Positions 7,956 to 16,899 of a DNA stretch of 64,000 nucleotides are shown in pieces. The translations under genes were made by a program, and so were the position numbers. How positions within the stretch are numbered: the stretch's first letter is position 1; every line of letters starts with the position of its first letter. The DNA comes from JAVXTH01 sp036642795. GTDB taxonomy: Bacteria; Bacillota_I; Bacilli_A; Erysipelotrichales; Erysipelotrichaceae. The DNA lies in NCBI GenBank assembly GCA_036642795.1, contig JAVXTH010000005.1, forward strand, positions 1 through 64,000, in the 5' to 3' direction. Below the pieces are notes generated by a model. It was not told where the DNA came from. It saw nothing but the letters and a program-made list of their open reading frames with translations, and did no database searches.

Positions 7956-9743
7956 ATGAAACAAATAAAATTTATTTGGAAGTATGCAAAACCATATCAA
8001 AGACATATGATTCGGATGTTTTTTGATATTGCTTTTTATGCTTTTCTATTATTACTTGCGCCATTAATCCTTTCTTGTTTTATTGATAATATTATTCAAG
8101 GAATCCCTTTTGACAATGCCTTTATGACTTCACTGATTGAGAAAATGGGTGGTATCAGCTACCTTCAACAAAATTTATGGATTGGTAGTTTGTTAATCAT
8201 TCTTGTCTTCGCAAGTACTTGCTTTGCCCTTTATAGAGGCAAAATGCATGGCGGTAATGTCAGTGAAACCTTTGCCAATCATGTTCGTAATGAATTATAT
8301 AATCATTTACAATTATTACCTTTTGCTTATCATAAGCAAAAAGATAGCGGTGATTTAATTCAAAGATGCACCTCAGATATTGAAACTATTCGTCGTTTCC
8401 TAGGTACTCAATTATCAGAAATGATGTTTTCAATCTTAAATGCATTGATTGCGATTACGATTCTATTTAGTAAGAATACGAAATTAGCTTTTCTTTCAAT
8501 TGTTTTAATTCCGTTTATTCTATTAGCTGCTTATTTCTTTTTTAGTAAAGCTAAAATCATCTTTTTAGATTGTGATATTGCGGAAAGTAAAATGACAACA
8601 GTCTTACAAGAGAATTTAAATGCGATGCGAGTCGTAAAAGCCTTTCACCAAGAACAAAAAGAAATTGATAAGTTTGAAGAACATAATGAAGAATACACAA
8701 AGAAATATTTTAAATTAATGCACACGTTGGCAATCTTCTGGAGTGGGACTGATTTTTTAGGTCAAATGCAGATCTTATTAACGATTGTTTGTGGCATTTT
8801 AATGTCATTCAATGGCGAAATTAGCTTGGGAACTTTTTTTGTTTTCTTTATCTATGAATCAATGATTGTATGGCCGATGCGTCAACTAGGTAGAATTCTT
8901 GCCGATATGGGTAAAGTAAGTGTATCAATTACGCGAATTCAGGAAGTATTGGATGAAGAAGTAGAGGATTTAAATAGTGGATTAAAACCAGATCTAAATG
9001 GTGATATCGTTTTTGATCATGTGTGTTTTCAATACAAAGATGGAAGTAAGCATACCCTACATGATTTATGTTTTAGTATCAAAGCAAATACCAAAGTAGC
9101 CATTTTAGGGCCAACCGGAAGTGGAAAATCTAGCTTGGTTCATATGCTAACAAGAATCTATGATTACGATAGTGGCTCGATTACCATCAATGGCGTTGAA
9201 ATAAAGAAAATATCAAAGGCATGGTTACGTAAAAATGTCCAAATTGTCTTACAAGAACCCTTCTTATTCTCTAAATCCATTTATGATAATATTCATTTGG
9301 CAAACATTCACTCAAATCGCGATGACGTCTTTCATGCGGCAAACAATGCGTGTATTCATAACGATATCGCTACTTTTAATTTAGGCTACGATACGATGGT
9401 TGGGGAAAAAGGGGTTACCTTATCAGGAGGCCAAAAACAACGAGTTGCGATTGCTCGTACTTTACTTACGAAAAGTCCGATTATTATTTTTGATGATTCA
9501 TTAAGTGCTTTGGATACAAAAACCGATGCACTGATTCAAGATGCCTTAACAAACTTAGATTATTCAATGACGATGTTGATGATTACTCATCGGGTTAATT
9601 CAGCTCGTTATGCAGATAAAATCATCGTCTTAGAAAATGGTAGCATTGCCCAAGTAGGAAGTCATGAAGAATTGATTCATCAAGAAGGTCTCTATCAACG
9701 CATCTATCATATTCAAAGTGAAGGGGGCGAACATAATGAATGA
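7956..9743 (+). CDS. ABC exporter half-transporter, degenerate ATP site subunit
   Basis: The 595-residue protein fuses a six-helix exporter membrane domain (1-330) to an ATPase domain. Visible are Walker A GPTGSGKSS (385-393), signature LSGGQKQ (489-495) and Walker B IIIFDDSLSALD (509-520). The catalytic Glu after Walker B is Asp here. In heterodimeric exporters such as TM287/288, BmrCD and LmrCD one subunit carries exactly this change, so this is the partner with the degenerate catalytic site. The next gene overlaps by 8 bases and has the normal Glu, which supports an obligate heterodimer. The substrate is probably a drug, lipid or peptide but is not determinable here. Confidence 0.9.
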   Translation: MKQIKFIWKYAKPYQRHMIRMFFDIAFYAFLLLLAPLILSCFIDNIIQGIPFDNAFMTSLIEKMGGISYLQQNLWIGSLLIILVFASTCFALYRGKMHGGNVSETFANHVRNELYNHLQLLPFAYHKQKDSGDLIQRCTSDIETIRRFLGTQLSEMMFSILNALIAITILFSKNTKLAFLSIVLIPFILLAAYFFFSKAKIIFLDCDIAESKMTTVLQENLNAMRVVKAFHQEQKEIDKFEEHNEEYTKKYFKLMHTLAIFWSGTDFLGQMQILLTIVCGILMSFNGEISLGTFFVFFIYESMIVWPMRQLGRILADMGKVSVSITRIQEVLDEEVEDLNSGLKPDLNGDIVFDHVCFQYKDGSKHTLHDLCFSIKANTKVAILGPTGSGKSSLVHMLTRIYDYDSGSITINGVEIKKISKAWLRKNVQIVLQEPFLFSKSIYDNIHLANIHSNRDDVFHAANNACIHNDIATFNLGYDTMVGEKGVTLSGGQKQRVAIARTLLTKSPIIIFDDSLSALDTKTDALIQDALTNLDYSMTMLMITHRVNSARYADKIIVLENGSIAQVGSHEELIHQEGLYQRIYHIQSEGGEHNE

Positions 9744-11571
9744 AATGAATGAAAAAGAATATCAAAGTGATGTCTTTGATCAAGCAACTTGGAAAAAGAT
9801 ATTTTCTTTATTATGGGTTCATAAAAAACATATCATTCTATTAATTTCCTTTAACATCTGTTTAGCAATCAGTGATGTTATTATGCCCTTATTAAATCGT
9901 TATGCTTTAAATGTATATGTAGATAAAGGAACTTCGCATCAAACCTTACCAATTTTTATTATTGTATATATTATATTAATTCTCATTCAATGCTTATGTG
10001 TATATTTATTCTTTCTTTATGCTTCCCGAATCGAAAGCAACTTTGGGAAAGATTTAAGACAATTATGTTTTCGTAAGCTACAGGAACAGACCTTTGCTTA
10101 TTTTGATCGAACTGCAAATGGTTGGCTGATGGCAAGAATTACATCCGATACAGCACGATTAGCTGAAGTTCTTGCTTGGGCGGCAGTTGATCTAGTTTGG
10201 GGTATCTTTGTGATGATTGGAATTGCGCTTGTGATGTTCGCAATCAATTGGCAAATGGCCCTTGTGGTTTTACTTGTTGTACCCATTTTATGGTTTATTT
10301 CTTTATACTTTCAAAGACGTATTTTAAAAGCACAGCGTAAATCAAGAAAAGCCAATTCAAAAATCACGGCAGCTTTTGCGGAAGGTATCAATGGAGCACA
10401 AACAACAAAAACACTTGGAATTGAAAAAGAAAACAATCAAGAATTTCAAGCTAAAACAAGTGCTATGAATAAATATAGTATGCGAGCTGTAAAGCTGAAT
10501 GCAATCTTTCAACCGATTGTCTACTTATTTAGTGGAATCGTTATAGCCGGTTTGCTTCTTGTTGGAGGGCAACAAGTCGTACTTAAAACGATTCAATTTG
10601 GAACCTTGGCAATGTTTATCAACTATGCGAATCTGTTCTTTGATCCATTAAAACAAATTGCTCGGGTATTAAGTGATATTCAAATGGCTCAAGCGAGTGC
10701 AGAACGCGTTGTTTCTTTGTTAGAAGAAAAAATTGAAATTCAAGATGATCCACCTGTTATTGAAACCTATGGAACAATTTTGAAGCCTAAGCTAGAAGCA
10801 TATGAACCTTTGTTAGGTGATGTTGATTTTAATCATGTTAGTTTTTACTATCAACCCAATGAAATGATTCTTGAAGATTTTAATCTACATGTGAAAAAAG
10901 GCCAAATGGTTGCCCTAGTAGGAGAAACAGGATCGGGAAAGAGTACAATTGTGAATTTGTTATGTCGTTTTTATGAACCAAAAAGCGGCAGCATCGATAT
11001 CGATAACAAGAATTATCGAGAGCGTAGTGTCGCATGGTTACATAGTAATATTGGTTATGTCTTACAAGCTCCTAATTTATTCAGTGGTAGCATTCTAGAT
11101 AACATTCGTTATGGTCGAGGAGATGCAACCCTTGAAGAAGTAATCGAAGTAATGGAATTGATTCATGCGGATGCTTTTATTAAGGATATGAAAGATGGAT
11201 ATTATAGTGAAGTAGGAGAAGGTGGAGACCGTTTATCAACCGGTCAAAAACAATTAATTTCGTTTGCCCGCGCCATTTTGGCAAATCCAAGTATTGTCAT
11301 CTTAGATGAAGCAACTAGTTCGATTGATACGGAAAGTGAAAAAGCGATTCAACATGCGATTAAAAAACTATTAGAACATCGCACTAGTTTTGTCGTTGCC
11401 CATCGCTTAAGTACGATTGTTGATGCTGATATCATTGTGGTTCTTCAACATGGTAAGATTGTCGAACAAGGAACGCATCTTGAGCTCTTAAAACAAAAGG
11501 GTTATTATTATGAATTATATACTTCACAATATAGGGAAGATAAAGAAAGAGCGTGGTTATCCAACCGATAA
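9736..11571 (+). CDS. ABC exporter half-transporter, catalytic subunit
   Basis: The 611-residue partner has six helices, then an ATPase with Walker A GETGSGKST, Walker B IVILDEATSSID with the catalytic Glu, and the switch His in VVAHRLSTI. Its signature is LSTGQKQ rather than LSGGQ, a variation common in heterodimeric exporters. An insertion before the ATPase domain carries ETYGTILKPKLEAYEPLLGDV. The start at 9736 is preferred because aaggggg lies 8 bases upstream. The stop codon at 11569-11571 abuts the stop of the convergent clpP gene with no base between. Confidence 0.9.
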   Translation: MNEMNEKEYQSDVFDQATWKKIFSLLWVHKKHIILLISFNICLAISDVIMPLLNRYALNVYVDKGTSHQTLPIFIIVYIILILIQCLCVYLFFLYASRIESNFGKDLRQLCFRKLQEQTFAYFDRTANGWLMARITSDTARLAEVLAWAAVDLVWGIFVMIGIALVMFAINWQMALVVLLVVPILWFISLYFQRRILKAQRKSRKANSKITAAFAEGINGAQTTKTLGIEKENNQEFQAKTSAMNKYSMRAVKLNAIFQPIVYLFSGIVIAGLLLVGGQQVVLKTIQFGTLAMFINYANLFFDPLKQIARVLSDIQMAQASAERVVSLLEEKIEIQDDPPVIETYGTILKPKLEAYEPLLGDVDFNHVSFYYQPNEMILEDFNLHVKKGQMVALVGETGSGKSTIVNLLCRFYEPKSGSIDIDNKNYRERSVAWLHSNIGYVLQAPNLFSGSILDNIRYGRGDATLEEVIEVMELIHADAFIKDMKDGYYSEVGEGGDRLSTGQKQLISFARAILANPSIVILDEATSSIDTESEKAIQHAIKKLLEHRTSFVVAHRLSTIVDADIIVVLQHGKIVEQGTHLELLKQKGYYYELYTSQYREDKERAWLSNR

Positions 11572-12159
11572 TTATTTGTTTTTAATGATATCATCAATTA
11601 AACCATATTGCTTCGCTTGTAAACTATCCATGTAATTATCTCGATCACAATCTTGTTCAATGATGGTTAGTTCTTGATTACATTGAGTGGATAGAATTTT
11701 ATATAAGCGATGCTTGATTTTAGAGATGTGAATTGCGGCAAGTTCCATGTCTTTTGCTTGCCCACTTATTTCGCCTAATGGTTGATGAATCATAACTTCG
11801 CAGTTTTCTAAACAAAAGCGTTTTTCTTTTGCTCCACTACACAGTAGAATCGCTGCCATACTTGCACAAAGGCCCATACCGACGGTTGAAATACTAGAAA
11901 GAACATAGTTCATGGTATCTAATATCGCAAGCCCAGAAGCCACGCTTCCCCCTGGTGAATTGATGTACAATAAGATATCATCATGAGCGATGCTATCTAA
12001 ATATAATAATTGTGCACAGATGCTACTTGCCATTTGATCGTTAATCTCACCGGTTAGAATGATAATCCGTTCTTTTAGTAAACAAGAATATAAATCATAG
12101 ACACGTTCAACACTTGCATTTCTTTCAATAATAGTTGGGATAATTACCAATTTATTCAC
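11572..12159 (-). CDS. clpP: ATP-dependent Clp protease proteolytic subunit
   Basis: The 195-residue serine protease forms the 14-mer chamber used by ClpX/ClpC. The triad is Ser100 (GLCASMAA), His125 (VMIHQPLG) and Asp174 (CDRDNYM), matching the spacing of E. coli ClpP. The INSPGGSVASG oxyanion loop is present. The sequence is more diverged than typical Bacillota ClpP (LLCSGAKEKRFCLENCE), so it may be a second paralogue. The ribosome site ggagtg precedes the start. Neither a CtsR nor a CIRCE operator was seen upstream. It converges with the ABC exporter with zero spacing and no visible terminator. Confidence 0.9.
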   Translation of the reverse strand: MNKLVIIPTIIERNASVERVYDLYSCLLKERIIILTGEINDQMASSICAQLLYLDSIAHDDILLYINSPGGSVASGLAILDTMNYVLSSISTVGMGLCASMAAILLCSGAKEKRFCLENCEVMIHQPLGEISGQAKDMELAAIHISKIKHRLYKILSTQCNQELTIIEQDCDRDNYMDSLQAKQYGLIDDIIKNK

Positions 12160-12236
12160 TCCATTCTATATAAATTATGCACCTTCTTCACGCTTTAATA
12201 CTTAAAATAAAATATTTGAAGTGAAAGGATTCACAA

Positions 12237-12265
12237 TTGACAAAAAGCATTGAAATACGTATAAT
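12237..12265 (+). promoter_or_regulatory. consensus promoter of gap
   Basis: TTGACA (12237-12242) and TATAAT (12260-12265) match the sigma-A consensus perfectly with 17-base spacing, as expected for a very highly expressed glycolytic gene. Confidence 0.93.
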
Positions 12266-12295
12266 AATAATGGTTGTTAGAAGGAGGACTTTGAA

Positions 12296-13309
12296 ATGAC
12301 AGTAAAAGTTGCTATTAATGGATTCGGACGCATTGGACGTTTAGCATTTCGTCAAATGTTTGGGGCACAAGGATATGAAGTTGTTGCAATTAACGACTTA
12401 ACAAGCCCAAAAATGCTTGCTCACTTATTAAAATATGATTCAGCACAAGGAAGATACGCTTTAGGGGACACAGTTGTTGCCGGTGAATCTTCAATCACAG
12501 TAGATGGTAAAGAAATTGAAATCTACAAAGAAGCAGATGCTTCTAAATTACCTTGGGGTAAATTAGGTGTAGATGTTGTTCTTGAATGTACTGGTTTCTA
12601 TACATCAAAAGAAAAAGCTTCTGCTCATATTAGCGCAGGTGCTAGAAAAGTTGTTATCTCAGCTCCAGCTGGAAATGATTTACCAACCGTTGTTTACAAT
12701 GTAAACCACAAAATCTTAAAAGCTAGCGATACAGTTATCTCAGCTGCATCTTGTACTACAAACTGCTTAGCACCAATGGCAGATGCATTAAACAAATTAG
12801 CTACAATTAAGAGCGGTATTATGTCAACAATTCACGCATACACTGGTGATCAAATGACATTAGACGGACCTCAACGTAAAGGTGATCTTCGTCGTTCTCG
12901 TGCTGCTGCTGTTAATATCGTTCCAAACTCTACCGGAGCTGCAAAAGCAATTGGTCTTGTAATTCCTGAATTACAAGGTAAATTAATCGGTTCTGCTCAA
13001 CGTGTCCCAGTGCCTACTGGATCAACTACAATCTTAGTTGCCGTTGTTGAAGGTGAAGTTACTGCTGAACAAATTAACGCTGCTATGAAAGCTGCTGCAA
13101 ATGAATCATTCGGATACACAGAAGAAGAATTAGTATCTTCTGATATTATCGGAATCAAATTCGGTTCATTATTTGATGCTACACAAACTTTGGCTACTAA
13201 ATTAGACAATGGAACGACTCAAGTTCAAGTTGTTTCTTGGTATGATAATGAAAATTCATATACAAGCCAAATGGTTAGAACAATCAAATTCTTCTCTGAA
13301 TTAGCTTAA
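12296..13309 (+). CDS. gap: glyceraldehyde-3-phosphate dehydrogenase, type I
   Basis: The 337-residue glycolytic enzyme oxidises glyceraldehyde-3-phosphate to 1,3-bisphosphoglycerate with NAD. The Rossmann motif INGFGRIGRLAFRQ is at 8-20. The catalytic Cys153 lies in SAASCTTNCLAP and His180 in STIHAYT. An Asp in AINDLTSP, which contacts the adenosine ribose, supports NAD rather than NADP use. The C-terminal SWYDNENSYTSQMV motif is intact. It is monocistronic: consensus promoter upstream, aggagg ribosome site, terminator downstream. No cggR regulator is adjacent. Confidence 0.97.
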   Translation: MTVKVAINGFGRIGRLAFRQMFGAQGYEVVAINDLTSPKMLAHLLKYDSAQGRYALGDTVVAGESSITVDGKEIEIYKEADASKLPWGKLGVDVVLECTGFYTSKEKASAHISAGARKVVISAPAGNDLPTVVYNVNHKILKASDTVISAASCTTNCLAPMADALNKLATIKSGIMSTIHAYTGDQMTLDGPQRKGDLRRSRAAAVNIVPNSTGAAKAIGLVIPELQGKLIGSAQRVPVPTGSTTILVAVVEGEVTAEQINAAMKAAANESFGYTEEELVSSDIIGIKFGSLFDATQTLATKLDNGTTQVQVVSWYDNENSYTSQMVRTIKFFSELA

Positions 13310-13323
13310 TTCAAAAAAGATTT

Positions 13324-13354
13324 AAAGAACTTCTTAAATGAAGTTCTTTTTTTT
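13324..13354 (+). terminator. terminator of gap
   Basis: AAAGAACTTC (13324-13333) pairs perfectly with GAAGTTCTTT (13340-13349) around a 6-base loop, then a T run to 13354. Confidence 0.95.
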
Positions 13355-13428
13355 AGGTATTCAATAAATTGCTACGTATGTAGTAATAAGAGTAGTTTAT
13401 TAAGTTTGAAACTATTCGAACAGTTCAG

Positions 13429-13457
13429 TTGAAAAATGTTTTATTAATTGTTATACT
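13429..13457 (+). promoter_or_regulatory. promoter of the cysS T-box leader
   Basis: TTGAAA (13429-13434) and TATACT (13452-13457) are spaced by 17 bases. The transcript would start near 13464, at the 5' edge of the T-box leader. Confidence 0.8.
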
Positions 13458-13465
13458 ATTAAAAA

Positions 13466-13680
13466 CCGAAGATAGAGGATAAGTAATTATAAAACAAGTT
13501 ACCAGCGACAGTTTGATGGTGAAAATAACTGATCTTGTTTATAATGAAATGCACCTTTTAGGGATTTTTCGATAAGTAGAAAAATACGCAAATCGTAAGC
13601 GTTATACGATAAGTTCAGGAGCTTTTCTTGCAAAGTGGATTACGCTTAAATCAGCGTCTTTGTATATCGCTTCTTTTTTT
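13466..13680 (+). promoter_or_regulatory. cysteine T-box leader of cysS
   Basis: The leader shows T-box landmarks in order: AGAGGATAAGTA at the base of stem I, the distal AGCGA and GGTGAAAA elements, and a specifier loop GAAATGCACC with TGC (a Cys codon) at 13550-13552. The antiterminator is AAAG, TGGATT, ACGC, 8-base loop, GCGT, CTTT (13632-13661). Its bulge TGGA can pair with the UCCA end expected of tRNA-Cys, whose discriminator is usually U, so codon and bulge agree. A T run (13673-13680) ends the leader. The terminator stem is not obvious; 13597-13607 can pair with 13662-13672 with one mismatch. The bulge differs from the common TGGNACC. Confidence 0.85.
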
Positions 13681-13698
13681 GTCCATGGAGGGATTAAA

Positions 13699-15033
13699 AT
13701 GAAAGTATTTAATAGTTTAAGTAATAAAATAGAGGAATTTAAGCCTTTAGTAGAAAATGAAGTAAGTTTTTATGTTTGTGGACCAACGGTATATAACTAT
13801 CCTCATATTGGTAATGTTAGACCGATTGTTGTCTTTGACACGTTTCGTAAAACATTTGAAGCTTTAGGTTATAAAGTTAAAATGGTTTCTAATTATACCG
13901 ATGTCGATGATAAGATTATAAAAGTGGCGAAAGAATTAAGCATTAGTGAAAAAGAAGTAAGTGAAAAATTTATTGATGCTTATAATGCAGATCGTTTAGC
14001 ACTGCATGCGAAGATGCCAGATATTGCGCCTAAAGTTACAGAAACAATGGATGATATTATTGCTTTTATTGAATTATTAGTAAAGAAAAATCATGCTTAT
14101 GTCATCGATGGCGATGTTTACTTTCGTGTAAATGATATTAAAGACTATGGAAAATTATCCAATCAACAAGTGGATGATTTAATTGTTGGAGCACGCATTG
14201 ATGAAAACAGTAAGAAAGAAAATCCTTTAGATTTCACACTTTGGAAAAAAACCGAAGATGGTATTAAATGGGATTCTCCTTGGTCCGTTGGACGACCTGG
14301 TTGGCATACAGAATGTGTGGTTATGATCAACAAAGAATATCCAGGACATCGCATTGATATTCATGGAGGAGGAATGGATCTTAAGTTCCCTCATCATGAA
14401 AATGAAATTGCTCAATCTTGTGCTGCTTATGATACTTCGATTGCGAATTATTGGATTCATAATGGAATGGTTAATATCGATGGTGAAAAGATGTCAAAAT
14501 CACTTGGTAATGTTATCTGGGCAAAAGATATGATTCAACAAATTGGGGCAAATGTACTTCGTTGGGTTATGTTAAGTGCTCAATATCGTTCGCCTTTAAA
14601 TATAAATGAAGAAATTATTGAATCAGCCGGAAAAGAATTAGAAAAGATTAAAACATCTTTAAAACAAGCAGATGTTAAACTTGCGATGGCAAAACATGTT
14701 ATTGGTAATGAAAAAGAAGCAACGTTATGGCAAACATTTTTAAGCGCATTGGAAGAAGATTTAAATACACCAAATGCCTTTGCTTCTTTATTTGAAGCAA
14801 ACAAACAATTGAATGCAAGTATGCGTCAAAAAGAATGTGATTTAAATCAAATTGCACGTATTGTTGTAAGCATGGAAGCAATGTTATATGTGTTAGGTAT
14901 CGATATTCCAAGAATTGAATGCAGTGAAGATGATCTTAACGTTTATGAGAAATGGAATCGTGCGAAAGGCGACAAAGATTTTACGCAAGCCGATCTTTAT
15001 CGTAAAGAATTAATTGATCGAGGCATTCTTTAA
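13699..15033 (+). CDS. cysS: cysteinyl-tRNA synthetase
   Basis: The 444-residue class I enzyme charges tRNA-Cys. It shows the zinc-ligand Cys27 (YVCGPTVYNYPHIGN), the HIGH-type HIGN (36-39), the WHTECVVM and HHENEIAQ zinc motifs and KMSKS. The start at 13699 is chosen for the ribosome site ggaggg 6 bases upstream; an earlier in-frame Met at 13660 lies in the leader terminator. The protein stops right after YRKELIDRGIL and lacks the EDTPQGTRWR-like tail seen in many bacterial CysRS, so it is slightly short. The stop shares one base with the mrnC start. It is controlled by the upstream T-box. Confidence 0.96.
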   Translation: MKVFNSLSNKIEEFKPLVENEVSFYVCGPTVYNYPHIGNVRPIVVFDTFRKTFEALGYKVKMVSNYTDVDDKIIKVAKELSISEKEVSEKFIDAYNADRLALHAKMPDIAPKVTETMDDIIAFIELLVKKNHAYVIDGDVYFRVNDIKDYGKLSNQQVDDLIVGARIDENSKKENPLDFTLWKKTEDGIKWDSPWSVGRPGWHTECVVMINKEYPGHRIDIHGGGMDLKFPHHENEIAQSCAAYDTSIANYWIHNGMVNIDGEKMSKSLGNVIWAKDMIQQIGANVLRWVMLSAQYRSPLNINEEIIESAGKELEKIKTSLKQADVKLAMAKHVIGNEKEATLWQTFLSALEEDLNTPNAFASLFEANKQLNASMRQKECDLNQIARIVVSMEAMLYVLGIDIPRIECSEDDLNVYEKWNRAKGDKDFTQADLYRKELIDRGIL

Positions 15034-15419
15034 TGGAAGCATCGTTGCATAATGGGACTACGCTAGCCTTTATTGGTGATGCTTTGATGTCTTTAAAAGT
15101 GCGTGTTTATCTTATGGAACAAGGATTTGAACGACCTGACATCTTACAAAAGAAAGCCAGCATGTGGGTGAGTGCGAAAGCGCAAGCCTATATGTTAGAA
15201 AACTTAATCGAACAAAACTTCTTTAATGAAGATGAAATGTCAATTATGAAACGCGGTCGAAATGCAAACATCGGAACAAAGGCTAAAAATGCGGATATCA
15301 GGACCTACCGCTTATCTACTGGGATGGAAGCGATATGGGGTTATTTATATTTGAGTAATCAAGAAGAACGCTTAGAAACACTTTGGAGTGCGATGAAAGT
15401 GATTGGTGAAAAACGATGA
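15033..15419 (+). CDS. mrnC: Mini-ribonuclease III
   Basis: The 128-residue RNase III catalytic-domain protein has no dsRNA-binding domain. In Bacillus this enzyme matures 23S rRNA. The metal-site motif LAFIGDALMSLKVRVYL (11-27) and the second motif RGRNANIGTKAKNADIRTYRLSTGMEAIWGYLYL are typical. The position between cysS and rlmB is conserved in Bacillota. It overlaps cysS by one base and rlmB by four. Confidence 0.94.
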   Translation: MEASLHNGTTLAFIGDALMSLKVRVYLMEQGFERPDILQKKASMWVSAKAQAYMLENLIEQNFFNEDEMSIMKRGRNANIGTKAKNADIRTYRLSTGMEAIWGYLYLSNQEERLETLWSAMKVIGEKR

Positions 15420-16141
15420 CACAATATGTATATGGGAAAAATGTCGTAAGACAAATACTAAGTAGTGAAAAAAAGATATATGAAGTATTAATGTTAGAAC
15501 AAAGCAATGATCTACAATTAAAAAAAGATATTGAAAAAGCTGGTTTAAAAATCACTTCATTATCAAGAAAAAAAATGGATGCTTTATTTCCAGGTGCCCA
15601 ACATCAAGGCATTGCAGTGAAAATAGATGAATATAAAACTTATTCCATTGAAGAGATCATTGCATCAATTCCAAAAGATAAGATGCCTTTGTTTGTTATG
15701 TTAGATGGTTTAGAAGATCCACATAATCTAGGAGCTATTCTTAGAACTTGTGATGCAGTTGGAGTTGATGGAGTTATCATTGGGAAACATCGCAGTGTTT
15801 CACTCACTTCAACGGTTGCGAAAGTTAGTACAGGGGCCATTGATACAATCAAAGTAGCGATGGTTACAAACTTAGCGCAAACTTTACAACAATTAAAAAA
15901 GGCTGGGTATTGGGTCGCAGCTGCTGATTTACAAGATTCGATTGATTATCGCAAAGGTCGCTATGATTCTCCCTTAGTATTAGTAATTGGGTCGGAAGGC
16001 TTTGGGATATCTCCTTTAGTTAAAAAGAATTGTGACTTTACGATAGCATTACCAATGGAAGGAACGATTACATCTTTAAATGCAAGTGTTGCTTGTGGAA
16101 TTATCTTATATGAGATCTACAATCAACGTCATAAATTATAG
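15416..16141 (+). CDS. rlmB: 23S rRNA (guanosine-2'-O)-methyltransferase, TrmH family
   Basis: The 241-residue SPOUT enzyme has an N-terminal L30e-like substrate domain (1-75) and a C-terminal knotted SAM domain. Motif 1 is DPHNLGAILRTCDAVGVDG. Motif 2 is IGSEGFGISPLVKKNCD. Motif 3 is IALPMEGTITSLNASVA. These are diagnostic for RlmB/TrmH-type 2'-O-methylation. The start overlaps mrnC by ATGA. The sigma factor gene follows after 18 bases, with no yacP between, unlike Bacillus. Confidence 0.93.
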   Translation: MTQYVYGKNVVRQILSSEKKIYEVLMLEQSNDLQLKKDIEKAGLKITSLSRKKMDALFPGAQHQGIAVKIDEYKTYSIEEIIASIPKDKMPLFVMLDGLEDPHNLGAILRTCDAVGVDGVIIGKHRSVSLTSTVAKVSTGAIDTIKVAMVTNLAQTLQQLKKAGYWVAAADLQDSIDYRKGRYDSPLVLVIGSEGFGISPLVKKNCDFTIALPMEGTITSLNASVACGIILYEIYNQRHKL

Positions 16142-16159
16142 GTATAATTAGGAGGACTT

Positions 16160-16789
16160 ATGGGGGTAAGATGGGCGAGTGAAGATTACGAATTAATCTA
16201 CATGATTCATCAACACAGTGAAGAAGCATTGGATCTTTTATTAAGGCGATATGAAAGAGTGTATAAAGCAATTGCTTTTTCTTTTCAGTATCATTTTAAA
16301 GATACTTCAGAACGTTTTGATTTATGTCTTCAATGTCGCTTTGTTCTTTATTTAGCTACCTTAAGTTTTCGTGAAGATAAAGGGACGGAATTCTCTTTCT
16401 ATTTTAAATTATTAGCGCAACAAGCTGCGATTAATGAAGTGCGAAGAATTAATTGTAAACAAAGAATCCCCAAACAAGAATCGGTATCGGCTGACATGTA
16501 CGTTAATGAAGCTCAAAGTGTATATTTAATTGACACCTTAGAGAACAATCATTGCGAATATGATCCTTTGTGGTGTTTTGAACTTCAAGAACTCCAACAA
16601 ACCTTTTATGATGAGCTTAAAAAGCTACCGATTTTTGAACAAGCAGTTTGGGAATATAAATTTTATGGTTATAGTTATAAACAAATTTCTACTAATTTGA
16701 ATGTTTCAATTAAAAAGGTCGATAATACGATTCAAAAACTGAAACAGTTTAATCAAAAAATAATGCAGAGACATGATAAACTATCATGA
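16160..16789 (+). CDS. sigma-70-family factor at the SigH locus
   Basis: The 209-residue protein has a region-2-like N-terminal half (EALDLLLRRYERVYKAIAFSFQYHF; GTEFSFYFKLLAQQAAINEVRR) and a region-4 helix-turn-helix (QAVWEYKFYGYSYKQISTNLNVSIKKVDNTIQKLKQF). The locus between rlmB and rpmG-secE-nusG is that of sigH in Bacillus, so it is probably a sigH orthologue, although the sequence is strongly diverged. SigH controls competence or sporulation entry in relatives; no sporulation gene lies in this window. It has its own aggagg ribosome site. Confidence 0.8.
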   Translation: MGVRWASEDYELIYMIHQHSEEALDLLLRRYERVYKAIAFSFQYHFKDTSERFDLCLQCRFVLYLATLSFREDKGTEFSFYFKLLAQQAAINEVRRINCKQRIPKQESVSADMYVNEAQSVYLIDTLENNHCEYDPLWCFELQELQQTFYDELKKLPIFEQAVWEYKFYGYSYKQISTNLNVSIKKVDNTIQKLKQFNQKIMQRHDKLS

Positions 16790-16841
16790 AATAAGCTAGA
16801 TAATATGCTGATAAGGATGATTCATTGGATGTTTTGTTGTA

Positions 16842-16870
16842 TTGACTAAGAAGCCTGTTTATGATAAAGT
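16842..16870 (+). promoter_or_regulatory. promoter of rpmG-secE-nusG
   Basis: TTGACT (16842-16847) and TAAAGT (16865-16870) with 17-base spacing. The expected start near 16877 is 23 bases before the rpmG start. Confidence 0.75.
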
Positions 16871-16899
16871 TATTAGGCGTAAAGAAAGAGGTGTTATTC

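Noticed and set aside
11572..12159. clpP as a decayed pseudogene because of its diverged sequence.
   Set aside because: The full triad, oxyanion loop and normal length are intact.
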